This document shows positions 10,301-20,008 of a stretch of 64,000 nt of DNA, piece by piece (position 1 is the stretch's first letter; each line of letters begins with the position of its first letter). The position numbers and the translations under genes are program-made. Below the pieces are notes generated by a model. The model did no database searches. It was not told where the DNA came from and was given only the letters and a program-made list of their open reading frames with translations. Where the stretch lies: contig JAHDVF020001336.1 of the NCBI GenBank assembly GCA_022606425.2, positions 1,364,001 through 1,428,000 on the forward strand. The letters are read 5' to 3'. This DNA is from Lepidostoma basale (lineage: Eukaryota > Arthropoda > Insecta > Trichoptera > Lepidostomatidae).

Positions 10301-11149
10301 AACGACCCGGAAGTCGCCTACTTGCTTCGTACATCCGCCCCTTCTAAGGAGTGTCGAACTCCTCGCTGGGGGAGAGGGGGCAACTTGTAGGGCCCTGTCC
10401 TTTCCCCATGGATCAATCTTATACCTGTATTTATTTCCCTGATTCTTGTTTCCATGATCAGTGTTTTTTCTATTTCCTTAGTAAAGTACTCGTAATATTA
10501 TAAATTTTTCATCATTCCACATTTTCTCTCCCATTCCTGACTATTTCCAACCCTTACCAATATCTGTCTGAAATAATTTTATGATAGGTCATAAAATCAT
10601 GAACCAAGTTTTGCTCTGTTTTTTGAGATTGGGACTTCTTCTTCTTCTTCGTCTTTTAAGCGCCCTGCCTTTGAATTATTTTCCGAGAAACGTGCAAAAA
10701 AAAGCAGGTTTTGTTAATGAAATTTAATTGTATATTAATTTTATTTTTTTTAATTACGAAACGTCAAATACTCGGCCGCACACTTCGCCTGCCCCTTGTA
10801 AAACTACCATATTTATAAAGACTTGTACTCGAGTTTGTTGGCACACGCGCGTATCCCTCACAGTTTATACATTTTAGGTACATTACTTTTTCACAAGCGC
10901 GTACGTGATACGGGATAGCGCAGAATGGCCCAGTCACAGTGAACGTATTACGTACGTTCAAATACGTAGGGTGGTTAATAGATCTGACGATCTGTGACAC
11001 AGAAATCATGTCTCGTCGGATAATGAGGTCCAGCTGTCCCTTCATCTCTTAGGCGGTCTTCCAGGTGTGCGGTGTTCAAGAGGATTTCATAAGCGGCTGT
11101 ATATGCAAGTCTGTCACCATCCATTTGGGCTATATGGTCCCTCCATTAT
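10301..11149. other. Unassigned interval
   Basis: Includes a GC-richer patch at 10,770-10,990 with a 93-codon open frame on the minus strand. I do not recognise its product. No paralogue was found in the window. Confidence 0.4.
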
Positions 11150-11159
11150 CTTCTTCTGG

Positions 11160-11867
11160 ATCAACTCCACTTAACTATATCCTCTATTTTGATATAATAT
11201 GTTTGACCGAGACGCGGAACTATTCACGTCGGATTTTATTGTGTTTAGGAGAGATCGCGCGTCCTCTTGTAGTGCTCACAGGCAGGGTGGGGGGTGTTTG
11301 TTGGCCGTGAGACACGGACAATCTATGGATATCCAGAGATTTTCTATGTTAAAAACGGTCAATGAAGATCTTTGGCTTAAGCTCACATATAGAGGTACGA
11401 TAGTTTACATATGCGTAATATATTTTCCTCCTCAGAATTCTTTAGAGTCTTATAGATTATTTTTTAATAAGATTCTTTGTAATCTGCTAATAATTGGGTA
11501 TAAGCGTGTCATTTTACTGGGCGATTTTAATTTGTACTCGGCACAGAGCAGGGATGTCGATGAGGAGATCTCATTTATGTGTTCGGTGCTGGGACTCGTC
11601 CAGTGCAATGGCATTCTGAATACCAAACAAAGAATACTTGATTTAATATTTTCGACAGTTCCGGTATCCGTTTCTCGAGGCGAATCTCCCCTCACGAAAG
11701 AGGACTCTTACCATCCTGCATTAAATTTCGACTTGATTATAGAGACTTCAAGACCACATTCTAGGGTCCCTACTGCAGACACGGTATCATGGAGGGTCTG
11801 GAATTTTTCCAATGGTGATTTCAGTTTCCTCTATGATGCACTTTTTCAGGCAAACTTCGCTCTATAA
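11160..11867 (+). pseudogene. J-family endonuclease domain, broken
   Basis: The first block (DIICLTET, frame of 11,065) is separated by an indel near 11,214 from the main frame starting at 11,199 (FIVFRRDRASSCSAHRQGG). The Mg-binding GDFNL box is present (VILLGDFNLY, about residue 109). Near the end, where this endonuclease family usually has SDH, the sequence reads DSYHPALNFDL, so the catalytic Asp of that motif appears replaced by Tyr; some Jockey/CR1-group elements vary here, so loss of activity is inference. The role would be first-strand nicking of target DNA. Confidence 0.75.
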
Positions 11868-12006
11868 CAAACGTGAATGAGGCCGTACAAGTTTTTTATG
11901 ACATTGTGTATTTTTGTTTTGATGATTGCTTCCCTAGGAAACCCCGGCTACCACTAATAGACGATATCCGAGGTGGTTCACTCGAGATATTATCAGTGAC
12001 ATCAGA

Positions 12007-13878
12007 ATGAAACATAGTTACCACAAAAAGTGGAAGTCTTCTGGTAATTCACATTACTACACTCTCTTTAGTAGTCTTCGAGCTACGGTAAAATGTAAAA
12101 TGAGATCTTCTTTCAAATCATATATATCCAACATTGGAGCCGATATCTTGAGAAATCCCAATGATTTTTGGAAATATATAGACTCCAAACGCCATGATGG
12201 TGGTGTTATTGATACAATGACGTGGCAAGGTCAAGAGGTTCACAATAGAGAAGTTGTGAATGCGTTCGCTGAACATTTTAAATCTGTGTTCAGTACTCCA
12301 TCAAATGAGGCAGTCCATGCTGATTCGCAGAATACGACTCAGGGCGCTCAAGATATTTCCATAGATTTTTTCAGTGAATGTGAAGTCTTCAAGGCTATTA
12401 ATCAACTCAAAGGTCCAGATTTTGTTCCAACCTTTATATTAAAAGGTTGCAACCACATTTTCAAAAAACCACTGTCCATTATATTTAATCGATCGCCACA
12501 AACGGGTGTCTTTCCGGAACTTTGGAAGATTTCTAAAATCTCTCCAGTTTTCAAGAAAGGCACAAAATCATGTGTTGAAAATTATCGACCAGTAGCAATT
12601 TTATCTACACCTGCGAAGGTATTTGAGGCGTTAATACATCGTTTTATTAACCCAAAGATAGAACCATTCATAATTAATGAACAGCATGGATTCAGATCAG
12701 GGCGTTCAACCATTACAAATTTGATGGTATTTACGAACTTTGTCACTAAGTGCCTTGATAAAGGTGCACAAGTCGACTGCTCGTATAGCGATTTTTCAAA
12801 AGCGTTTGATAAGGTGGACCACCAACTTTTGCTTCGAAAGCTTCAAAGGATTGGCTTTAGTGACAATCTGCTCAAGCTTTTCTCTAGCTATCTAACATAT
12901 CGAAAACAATATGTGTCATATGGACTTTTTCAGTCTTCAGCCTTTCACACCTCATCAGGGGTACCACAAGGGTCTAATTTAGGACCATTGCTTTTCACGG
13001 TATTCATAAATGATATTTCTAACGAAATAAAGTTTTCAAATTTTTTATTATTTGCTGATGACATAAAAGTTTTCTCTGAAATAGAGAATCCCTCAGATTG
13101 CTTGAAGCTTCAGTGTGACATTCAGAGCATAACCCAATGGAGTAAACGTAACAAATTATTCTTCAACGTCTCCAAGTGCTTTGTTATGTCATACACACGG
13201 GCATCGAAAACATTATACTTTCGCTATCTTATGGATGGGGTACAGCTTGAAAGAGCTTCTACATCCAGAGATCTCGGTGTTCTGTTCGATGCTCAATTAT
13301 CGTTCAATCTTCACATAGTTGCTCTATGTAATAGTTCCATTAAAATGCTTGGATTTGTTTTCAGGAATGCCAAGATATTTTCGAACACACAGGTACTTCG
13401 GGTGTTGTATAATTCCCTGGTAAGAAGTCGGCTGGAATATAGTTCCGTTATTTGGTCACCGCCTGGGATCCGATATTCTCTGATGGTGGAGCGAGTGCAG
13501 AAAAAATTTCTGCGCTTTCTTTACCTCAGGGAGCGCGGTTATTACCCGTGGCTCTTTCCGACTGAATTCTTGCTAGGTATGCTAAGCTACCAATCATTGG
13601 GGAGAAGGAGGAACATTCACTTGGGAGTTCACTTCTTTCAGCTGATTGGCGGCCGTATACAGAACTCGGATGTCCTGAGTGATGTAGGTCTATTTGTCCC
13701 TGATAATTACCTTCGTCAAAGACAGCACAGATTGTTTTATTTGCCACGCTGCAGAACCAACCTGCCAATGGTAATGCCTGTGGGTAGGGCAATCTTATTG
13801 CTTAATCGGATCGCCTCGGAGGTCGACATATTTCGTGATAGTGTGAGTTGCCTCAGGGATGCAATATCAATGTTATGA
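12007..13878 (+). CDS. J-family reverse transcriptase (623 codons, open)
   Basis: An open frame with all central RT motifs in order: ISPVFKKGTKSCVENYRPVA (fingers), motif A YSDFSKAFDKVDH, motif B SGVPQGSNLGPLLF, motif C LLFADDIKVF (catalytic DD), thumb KCFVMSYTR and DLGVLFDAQLSF, then RSRLEYSSVIWSP. It would copy the element RNA at a nicked target. The Met at 12,007 is probably not the true start: the same frame upstream reads YPRWFTRDIISDIRMKH, so this is the C-terminal part of a single EN-RT polyprotein cut by a frameshift. The YPWLFPTEFLLGML C-terminal block recurs in the other J copies. Confidence 0.85.
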   Translation: MKHSYHKKWKSSGNSHYYTLFSSLRATVKCKMRSSFKSYISNIGADILRNPNDFWKYIDSKRHDGGVIDTMTWQGQEVHNREVVNAFAEHFKSVFSTPSNEAVHADSQNTTQGAQDISIDFFSECEVFKAINQLKGPDFVPTFILKGCNHIFKKPLSIIFNRSPQTGVFPELWKISKISPVFKKGTKSCVENYRPVAILSTPAKVFEALIHRFINPKIEPFIINEQHGFRSGRSTITNLMVFTNFVTKCLDKGAQVDCSYSDFSKAFDKVDHQLLLRKLQRIGFSDNLLKLFSSYLTYRKQYVSYGLFQSSAFHTSSGVPQGSNLGPLLFTVFINDISNEIKFSNFLLFADDIKVFSEIENPSDCLKLQCDIQSITQWSKRNKLFFNVSKCFVMSYTRASKTLYFRYLMDGVQLERASTSRDLGVLFDAQLSFNLHIVALCNSSIKMLGFVFRNAKIFSNTQVLRVLYNSLVRSRLEYSSVIWSPPGIRYSLMVERVQKKFLRFLYLRERGYYPWLFPTEFLLGMLSYQSLGRRRNIHLGVHFFQLIGGRIQNSDVLSDVGLFVPDNYLRQRQHRLFYLPRCRTNLPMVMPVGRAILLLNRIASEVDIFRDSVSCLRDAISML

Positions 13879-14009
13879 TTTTTTCTTACTCTTAAGCTTA
13901 ATTTTTTTTTTTAATGCTTCTCTGTTTATAATGTAATTGCAAACGATTTGGAATTGTATGTCTGTAATGTTTGTGATTTTTAGCAAAATAAATGAAATGA
14001 AATGAAATT

Positions 14010-14112
14010 TCGCAAGTTTTTCTTATGTCTGCGTTGCGGACACGATCTCGGAAAGTTTTTCCAGTAATTGATCTTAGGACCTTCATCTCCGATGTTATTA
14101 GTGAATAACTCC
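14010..14112 (-). mobile_element. LINE-F fragment
   Basis: On the minus strand encodes SLITSEMKVLRSITGKTFRD then RVRNADIRKTCE, the conserved LINE-F block. It directly follows the 3' tail of the J element. Confidence 0.7.
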
Positions 14113-14167
14113 AGAAATAAATTGGATATAAATAGTAGAAAGTATTTATTGTTTTTAGCAAATAAAG

Positions 14168-14570
14168 GAGATATTGATAAACTACAGGATACTTTTACAG
14201 AATAAAGGAATGAGGGCTATACTCGGTTGGGGTAGATATAATACGATTTCAACAATGTTAAGCAAATTAAAAATATTTAATTCAAGAAAACTAGTTCTTC
14301 ACAACACTTTGATTTTTGTTATAAAAATTAAGAGTAATATGGTGCCTGCATATCTAGCTTAAAATGTAGCATATAGTTATGAAATACATGACTACTTGAC
14401 GGTGATAGATTCCGACTCCGGAGACCCAGACTTGAAAGTACAGAGAAATGTGTTTTTTATAAAGGATTTAAATTATATAGCGAATTGTCAAATGAGGTAA
14501 GAGATGCCGGTTCTCTCGCGATCTTTCTTCGAAAATGCTTTCAATATGTTCTAAGTACCGATATTTAATG
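14168..14570 (+). mobile_element. C-terminal fragment of an unplaced LINE
   Basis: The frame from 14,174 gives LLQNKGMRAILGWGRYN and LHNTLIFVIKIKSNMVPAYL. After a shift it reads RLRRPRLESTEKCVFYKGF and YSELSNEVRDAGSLAIFL. This is the usual arrangement after the RT domain of Jockey/CR1-like elements (QNKAMRxIL, then a VxNxLP-like end), in a family distinct from J and C. No catalytic residues remain. Confidence 0.6.
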
Positions 14571-14701
14571 TTTTTGTTGTTTTTCTCATTTGAGTTTTTT
14601 ATATTATTAATTAATTGATTATAAAATATTGTTTTATATCTCTTTTTCTTTTTTATATACTTTGTATATACAACACATACATTAAAAAAAAAATTACACA
14701 G

Positions 14702-14731
14702 ACATGTTTCGGACAACCAGTCCTTCTTCAG
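14702..14731 (-). ncRNA. Hammerhead-ribozyme-like motif (reduced stem III)
   Basis: In the minus sense: CUGAAGA, one unpaired A, stem II GGAC/GUCC, then GAAAC-AU-GUC. The hammerhead core needs CUGANGA, GAAA and an NUH cleavage triplet; all three are present with GUC as the triplet. Stem III would be only two base pairs, or an intermolecular ACAUGU palindrome. One extra nucleotide between CUGANGA and stem II departs from the canonical core, and stem I pairing is weak, so activity is not established. Confidence 0.5.
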
Positions 14732-14900
14732 TGATACATATTTAAAATATTATAAAATGGTTTACATGATCTGACAGATGTTATAAAGACTTATTTTGGA
14801 CCTATTTATTTTATTTGTTCCGAAAAAAATCTTTATAACATCTGACAGATCATGTAAACAATTTTATAATATTTTATATGTATCTTTAAAATATGTATCA

Positions 14901-14930
14901 CTGAAGAAGGACTGGTTGTCCGAAACATGT
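14901..14930 (+). ncRNA. Hammerhead-ribozyme-like motif, partner of 14,702-14,731
   Basis: Same core and stem II as its inverted partner, with GUA rather than GUC after GAAACAU; GUA still satisfies NUH. The pair sits about 200 bases apart in opposite sense. Confidence 0.5.
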
Positions 14931-15114
14931 ATATGTAATTTTAATTTTTTAAATGTGTGTGTTGTATATACAAAGTAAAAAAAAAGAAAAAGAGAAATAA
15001 AGCATCTACAACACAAAGTATGGCGAATATAGAAGAGATTGTTTTATAAGTTGTAAAATGTTCCTGTGATTTTTTTTTACTTTATTTAATAAATAAATAA
15101 AAGAAAAAAGAAAT

Positions 15115-15215
15115 AATTAGTGGTCCTTTGGTTCGCAGTGTCTCTACAGCGTACGTCATGATAGGTCGCACGCATGTCTTAAAAATTCTCATTGGGACAT
15201 AGAAGATATAAGAAA
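15115..15215 (-). mobile_element. LINE-F fragment
   Basis: The minus-strand frame reads MRIFKTCVRPIMTYAVETLR, the start of the LINE-F C-terminal block seen at 5,990. Confidence 0.65.
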
Positions 15216-15284
15216 TTAAATTAGATTTAATATGGCTTGGAGACCCTTTTGCCATTTTCATAATGTTGCATTCTTGAGTTAAAG

Positions 15285-15393
15285 TAAGTCCTGCAAGGAC
15301 GTGGGATGGGACTAGGGATTGCAAGAGCGAAGCTGACAAAAGGGCGCCGCTACATCCTATAACAGCTTCGTGTAAGCGGTGGGTAACCTTTTA
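15285..15393 (+). repeat. R2 repeat copy 3
   Basis: Reads GGCGCCGCTACATCCTATAA and then CAGCTTCGTGTAAGCGG. It ends directly at the target duplication of the hAT element that starts at 15,396, so the hAT probably inserted at or into R2. Confidence 0.65.
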
Positions 15394-15395
15394 TG

Positions 15396-16249
15396 CAGTG
15401 GCGGTACTTCCAAACAAGCCGAAAAGCCGGGCTTGCCTTAAAAAAATCTATAATGAAATGATGTTTTTTGCGCGTTTGAGCCATCTACGAATAAAATAAT
15501 ATTTTGAATTATAGCGCGAGTTAAATCGATTTAATTCGTTGCGTTGCAAATGATTCCGCTGACATGCGTAGAAATGACCTAAGTGTATGTTTTGTTCCAC
15601 TCATACGCGCCGTATTTTATTTCACTCATACGTACCGTAGGTGAGATGCCTGCGAAATCGCCTACGTCCACATGTTTTGTTTCATGTTTTCGATAGGCTT
15701 CATATTGGGCTTGCAAAATGTAAAAGGGTCTTTGTCGCACTTACGTATTTTTGGATTGTAATCATATAGCTGGAGGCATATATATCAGAAAATAGCTACA
15801 ATTTTTTGTATGGATTTGAAGCCGGGCCTTATCACTCTGAAGTATGTTACTATTCTATGTGTCGCGAACTTCATTTATATTTTCAGAATGTTATTTGTCA
15901 TTTACGTTATGTGCAGAAATGTTATGAAATGAAAGATAATGTAATTTCTTTACGAACATTTATTTATAATTCCTGTTTCGGTGTTAACAAATTTATTATT
16001 ATTGTCTATTTACAGCATATTTCTAATTAATTATATTTTTTCTTGTATTTGTAAATACATTTTTTGATGACGCAGAAAATTATTTTTTGTATAGATTTAA
16101 AATGCGCCTAAAATGGGATTTAAAATCAAATAATTTAGAAAGATAAAACTCTTTTAATCCGGAAAAATCCATTATCGTGGCCCTCTACGAGACTCTATCA
16201 AAAAAGTCGGACGGGCTTGCCTTACAGGTTGACCCTAGGCACGCCACTG
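15396..16249 (+). mobile_element. hAT-superfamily element, 854 bp, non-autonomous
   Basis: The ends are CAGTGGCGGTACTTCC and, inverted, CAGTGGCGTGCCTAGGG. Flanks CTTTTATG (15,388-15,395) and CTTCTATT (16,250-16,257) look like an 8-bp target duplication with two later changes. Sub-terminal text contains inverted copies of a GGGCTTGCCTTA motif. A second copy lies inverted at 41,212-42,145. No hAT transposase motif was recognised inside; a longest frame of about 74 codons is shared only in part. Confidence 0.75.
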
Positions 16250-16526
16250 CTTCTATTGTATGTTGTATAAAAACCGCATGAAGTATGCAATATTTTTTAA
16301 TTTACAAGCTGACAATATTTTAGAGAATGTTTCTTTGAGAACGTTGAACTCTTCACTTTATTTATTTTTCGGCGCATGACGGGTACAAATATGAAGTATT
16401 TTGTATAAGCCCGACCGTCGCGATGAAATACGTCACTATCCAGTCTACATAATACGTTAACATTCTATGTCCCGTGAAACAACGGATCTTTGCCGCTGAA
16501 ATTGAATTGGTGTTCCGCGAAAATTT

Positions 16527-17200
16527 AGTAACTAACTAACCATCACGCCGTCTCCCCGAAGGGGTAGGCAGAAATACTGTTCAGTCCTGACATACATCTC
16601 TCAATTCCTCTGCATTCATACATCGTGTCATGGACGCACGTCGATTTCTTAGACTCCTTACGTGACCGACATTTAGTATTTGATTGATTTGATTGTGCCA
16701 AGTTTTCATCGGCCTTCCTCTATTTCTAGCTTCGTTCACGTCGTTTACATATATACCTTCTTCACCATTCTGTCTTCACTCATTCTTTCCATGTGTCGAA
16801 ACCATCTCAACGATTCTTTCATTATTTTGTTCATTCGCACCGCATTCACTATTTATATTTGCATTTGACACTCTATCATACACAGATTTGCCACACATTA
16901 GTTTTAGAGATCTCATTTCTACTGCATTTATTCTAATTTCATCCTTATTTTGCCAGTTCCATGCTTCACTTTTATACACAAGGGTCGGCACAAGAACACC
17001 ATTATGCACTGCCATCTTAGGTTTTTTGGAAAGGCTTTTGTTTGCGATGACAACTTTAAGTGCACCATTTACTCTGTTGCCTGCCCCAACCCTTCTTTCG
17101 ATATTCTTCTCCACTCTCTCATCCTTTGTAAACATACTTCCGAAATAAACAAATTCATCCACGTGTTGCAGATTTTCACCTGAAACGTTTGCTGAACCAG
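16527..17200 (-). mobile_element. LINE-A copy reaching the RT thumb
   Basis: Minus strand, from ENLQHVDEFVYFGSMFTKDE and [19 protein letters not shown] through PTLVYKSEAWNWQNKDEI to a frameshifted WFGHMERM region, ending in GACGGCGTGATGG and TTAG units at 16,527-16,545. A deletion of about 12 bases removes part of the NDGVMNKI segment. The YADD box lies upstream of the break and is absent. Confidence 0.85.
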
Positions 17201-17205
17201 CTATT

Positions 17206-17850
17206 AGCAGGCAAGCCAACGTTCGGGCAGGACAACGTCTGTCGGATCCGCTAGAATTGTATAAAAACGTGCAATTTATTACCAATATTGAATGTTTATA
17301 AATATTAAGACATTGTTAATCAAAGCATAGATATATTTCAATTGAAAATGTCGGAGTTAATAATACTTGACTTGTTATAGATTCACTCCCGTTATAAACA
17401 CGTTTGGCCAAAATGTTTAGATTATTTAAACTAAACATTTATATCTTTCCGTTTGTTTTTAAAAACATTAAGAGATGAAATAGTATCCTTCAACGGGAAG
17501 ATTAATACTAGTTTTAACCTTTAACTATTCGTACGCGATTAGAATTGTTTAGCTGAGTCCTCAATTGAATTAGAGATCGAGAATACGTTATTTACTCTAG
17601 TGCAGACTTAATGTGTATTTGATAACATGTTGTTTGTAGAATCTGCGCGAAATTACTCTTGTCAGTTGAATATTACCAATGGAACGGTCAGCATACACCG
17701 CGATTTTTAAAATTAAATATTGATATAATAACATATACAAAAAGATAACGGTTAATACTAATTGAAACGTATGTTTTCTGTAAGTTTTATTACAGTTTAT
17801 GGGAATGTCATGTTTCACATTTCGGAGGCCTTTTTAAATAGGTATATATC
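17206..17850. other. Unassigned AT-rich interval
   Basis: No recognised repeat or gene. Confidence 0.5.
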
Positions 17851-18085
17851 ATTAGATGATGCCTTACAAAGGCGAAATACGTCTTTCTAATAAATTATTA
17901 TTCCAAAACATCTAGAAATCAGACGTTTCCATTACTATTAATTATTTAATATGGATTTCTACATCTTGTTCAAAAAACAATAAACAAACATTGAGTAATT
18001 AGTATTTAATAATGCCTTAGTAAGGCGAAACATGTCATTCTCATAAAAACTAAACCTTCTAGAAAATAAACGTTTTCAATCGTCA
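17850..18085 (+). repeat. Two PLE hairpin segments in direct repeat
   Basis: Copies at about 17,855-17,940 and 18,007-18,085. Each has a short stem (GCC...GGC) followed by CGAAATACGTC or CGAAACATGTC, then a TTCTAGAAA block and a CGTTTxCA end. Copy two reads AATGCCTTAGTAAGGC followed by GAAACATGTC. The CTGANGA half of the hammerhead core is degraded (GATGAT and AATAAT). Confidence 0.6.
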
Positions 18086-18089
18086 ACGA

Positions 18090-18529
18090 TTCGTAGTCTT
18101 ACGAGAAAATGTTCTTCAAGAGATCGTAAGGTTTCTCTTACCAATTTCAAAACGTAAAATTACTTAGAATGTGATTAATAATTTAAAATATGTTCAGCAT
18201 GTCCCCTTAAACTGCACACGCTCAAAATGAGTTTGAGCAAATAAAAAATGATAATCATTATTACAATACTTAGACCCGTAGTACAAATATTCACAAACAT
18301 TTAACATTCCTGAATTCCACCCCTACCCGGCTATAATAATAATGTTATCGTCCCTAATTTGTATAATACCAATTTCCTTGAAATTCCTAAATTGTCAACT
18401 GAAAATTCCCAAAGTCCCGAACGCCCTCGGAGAGCAGAATGAAGGGTGAAATTATCAATGGACGCGAAAATATAAATACTTAAAAATATACGTATTAAAA
18501 AATATATTTGAATTTTTCCAAATCATTTA
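18090..18529. other. Unassigned interval
   Basis: No recognised feature. Confidence 0.5.
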
Positions 18530-18725
18530 TCTAACTATCAAACCATCACGCCGTTTTTCCGGAGGGGTAGTCAGAGAAGAGCTTCTCCCGAGCTTCATCT
18601 ATATTCATACATCGTAACATGCACGCTCGTCGATTTTACTTCTGACTTCGAATGTAGCTGCCTTTTAGCAATTCATTAATTTGGTCATGGCATGTTTTTC
18701 TCGGTCTTCCTCGGCTTTTTATATT
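18530..18725 (-). mobile_element. LINE-A 3' fragment
   Basis: The last 190 bases of LINE-A in the minus sense (text CATGCACGCTCGTCGATTTT in plus orientation), with a degenerate ACGGCGTGATGG terminus at 18,540-18,555. It directly precedes a foldback element in the same sense. Confidence 0.75.
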
Positions 18726-18735
18726 CATACTGCTT

Positions 18736-18874
18736 GTTACTAACTAACTTATTAACCATCACGCCGTCTCCTCGAAGGGGTAGTCAAAAATAATGGACTG
18801 CCACACTTTAACCGATGCGGCACTCCATCTTTCTCTTTTCTCCCCCGCGGGAGTCGCGGTGTGATGGGTTGCGG
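18736..18874 (-). mobile_element. LINE-A-derived foldback element, truncated
   Basis: The tail end is the LINE-A terminus (ACGGCGTGATGG plus TTAG-like units). The opposite arm is a diverged inverted copy of the same sequence (in plus text, CGCGGTGTGATGGGTTGCGG). It ends at 18,874, so the 5' AT-rich part seen in longer copies is missing. Other copies: 19,335-19,626, 33,321-33,580, 57,288-57,439. Confidence 0.75.
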
Positions 18875-19334
18875 ACCTAAAAAATTTAAACTGATTACGG
18901 TTGTACAGAGAACAATGTTTTCATGTGGTAGAAAATCTTTACTTCTTGAATATTTCAAGGGGTTCAACCAACCTACGCTTTATTTGCTTAAAAGCAGTTA
19001 ACGAGAATTGTCGAATATTCTTCAGCTTGATATCGTATGGACCACTGTATGCGGAATTGGGTTGGTTTTTGTTCCAACAGAACTAACATCTTAACTAAAT
19101 TAATCTGAATTTCGGATCGTATTAATAGTTACTCTCTGAGATGAAACCGTTTATTGGAAGATGCTATATACTAGTATCATGGAACTGAACCCTGGTTACA
19201 ATATCCAAATATACTCTCATTTGTAATGATGCTTTTGTAATTGAAACCATTTAGATTGATTATTTGGATACTTAGTTACATGTCATAAACATAATCCATT
19301 GTTTTGGCGGAAACACTTTGATATTTCAACATTA

Positions 19335-19626
19335 TTAACTAACTAACTAACCATCACGCCGTATCTCCGAAAGGGTAGGCAGAAAGAATGGACTGTCACT
19401 CTTTAACCGATGCGGAACTCCATCCTTCTCTTTTCGCCCCGTAGGAGACGCGGTGTGATGGGTTGCGAACCTCATCGCCACCAATAGGCATCTCCCGTGC
19501 ACACTTCGATCGTCCACATCCACAAAATAAATCTAAAACAAATAATATAAAATATAATGCTATAAAATAAAATAACAAAATAAAAATAATTTAACACAAA
19601 ATGTTATTTTTAGATGGTGCACATTA
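19335..19626 (-). mobile_element. LINE-A-derived foldback element, long copy
   Basis: In minus sense: an AT-rich 5' part starting GTGCACCATCTAAAAATAAC, then GATGCCTATTGGTGGCGATG, then the two inverted arms, then (TTAG)n. The same order is found at 33,321-33,580, so the unit is a reproducible element of about 260-290 bases rather than a chance join. Confidence 0.8.
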
Positions 19627-19734
19627 TTAACTGTTTAAAAATAAAAAAAACTTTGTTATAAATATCACAGTTGATTCAATATAAACAATTGTGAAAATCC
19701 AAAATCAAAAATCGAAAATATAATCAATTTTGAT

Positions 19735-20008
19735 ATTTCTTCTATGTTCGCCATACTTTTTGTTGTAGGTGTTTTATTTGTATTTTTCTTTTTTATATAC
19801 AGCACAAACTTTAAAAAAAAAATATTATCAGACATGTTTCATTAGGCCCGCGTTTTATAAAAATAATAATTAAGGTAAATTAATAAAAAAATAATAAAGA
19901 CATGGAAGATAAATTTTCTCAATCGGGGATTTATAAACTCAAATGTTGTGATTGCTCATCTTTTTATATAGGTAAAACAAGGCGTAATTTTAAATTAAGA
20001 ATAAATAC
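19735..20008 (+). mobile_element. Penelope-like element remnant: inverted pLTR piece plus GIY-YIG start
   Basis: 19,735-19,850 is an inverted copy of the pLTR text at 14,930-15,040, ending in AGACATGTTTCATTAGG. After about 50 bases an open frame for the GIY-YIG endonuclease begins. A 5'-truncated LINE-A inserted or joined at 20,008 cuts it off. Confidence 0.7.
19902..20007 (+). pseudogene. GIY-YIG endonuclease domain fragment of a Penelope-like element
   Basis: About 35 codons: MEDKFSQS, then GIYKLKCCDCSSFYIGKTRR, then NFKLRIN. GIY and YIG are spaced 10 residues apart, with the CxxC pair and the Arg after YIGxT that are typical of Penelope-like endonucleases. In intact elements this domain follows an RT, nicks the target and primes insertion. 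No RT is seen here. At 20,008 the frame runs into LINE-A. The Met shown is only the first in the frame; the true protein would extend upstream. Confidence 0.75.

Larger units (their letters stand above)
11150..14008 (+). mobile_element. J-family (Jockey/CR1 group) LINE, longest copy
   Basis: An apurinic-like endonuclease remnant (11,160-11,867) is followed by a long RT frame (12,007-13,878). The element ends at 13,985-14,008 with an ATGAA-repeat tail. Frameshifts near 11,214 and about 11,953 separate the reading blocks. ORF1 and the endonuclease N-terminus are missing, so the element is 5'-truncated. Related pieces: 584-930, 26,916-26,972, 30,741-31,655, 32,485-32,850, 39,785-41,030, 43,222-43,262, 51,350-52,270 and 54,517-54,875. 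Confidence 0.85.
14590..15045. mobile_element. Penelope-like inverted terminal-repeat pair with hammerhead-like hairpins
   Basis: Arms of about 150-170 bases (about 14,640-14,800 and 14,825-14,990) are inverted copies. Each holds a motif that reads, 5' to 3', CTGAAGAA, a 4-bp stem GGAC/GTCC with loop TGGTT, then GAAACATGT (minus 14,702-14,731; plus 14,901-14,930). After the right arm, the text around AAAGTATGGCGAATATAGAAG (14,990-15,040) recurs inverted at 19,735-19,850, next to a GIY-YIG domain. That association is the reason for the Penelope-like call. Confidence 0.7.

Noticed and set aside
10764..11045. 93-codon minus-strand frame as a gene
   Set aside because: No recognisable domain, no paralogue here, and no splice or promoter signal I can defend; left as unassigned.
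15806..16030. 74-codon frame inside the hAT as a transposase
   Set aside because: No hAT motif, and the frame is not preserved in the second copy at 41,212-42,145.
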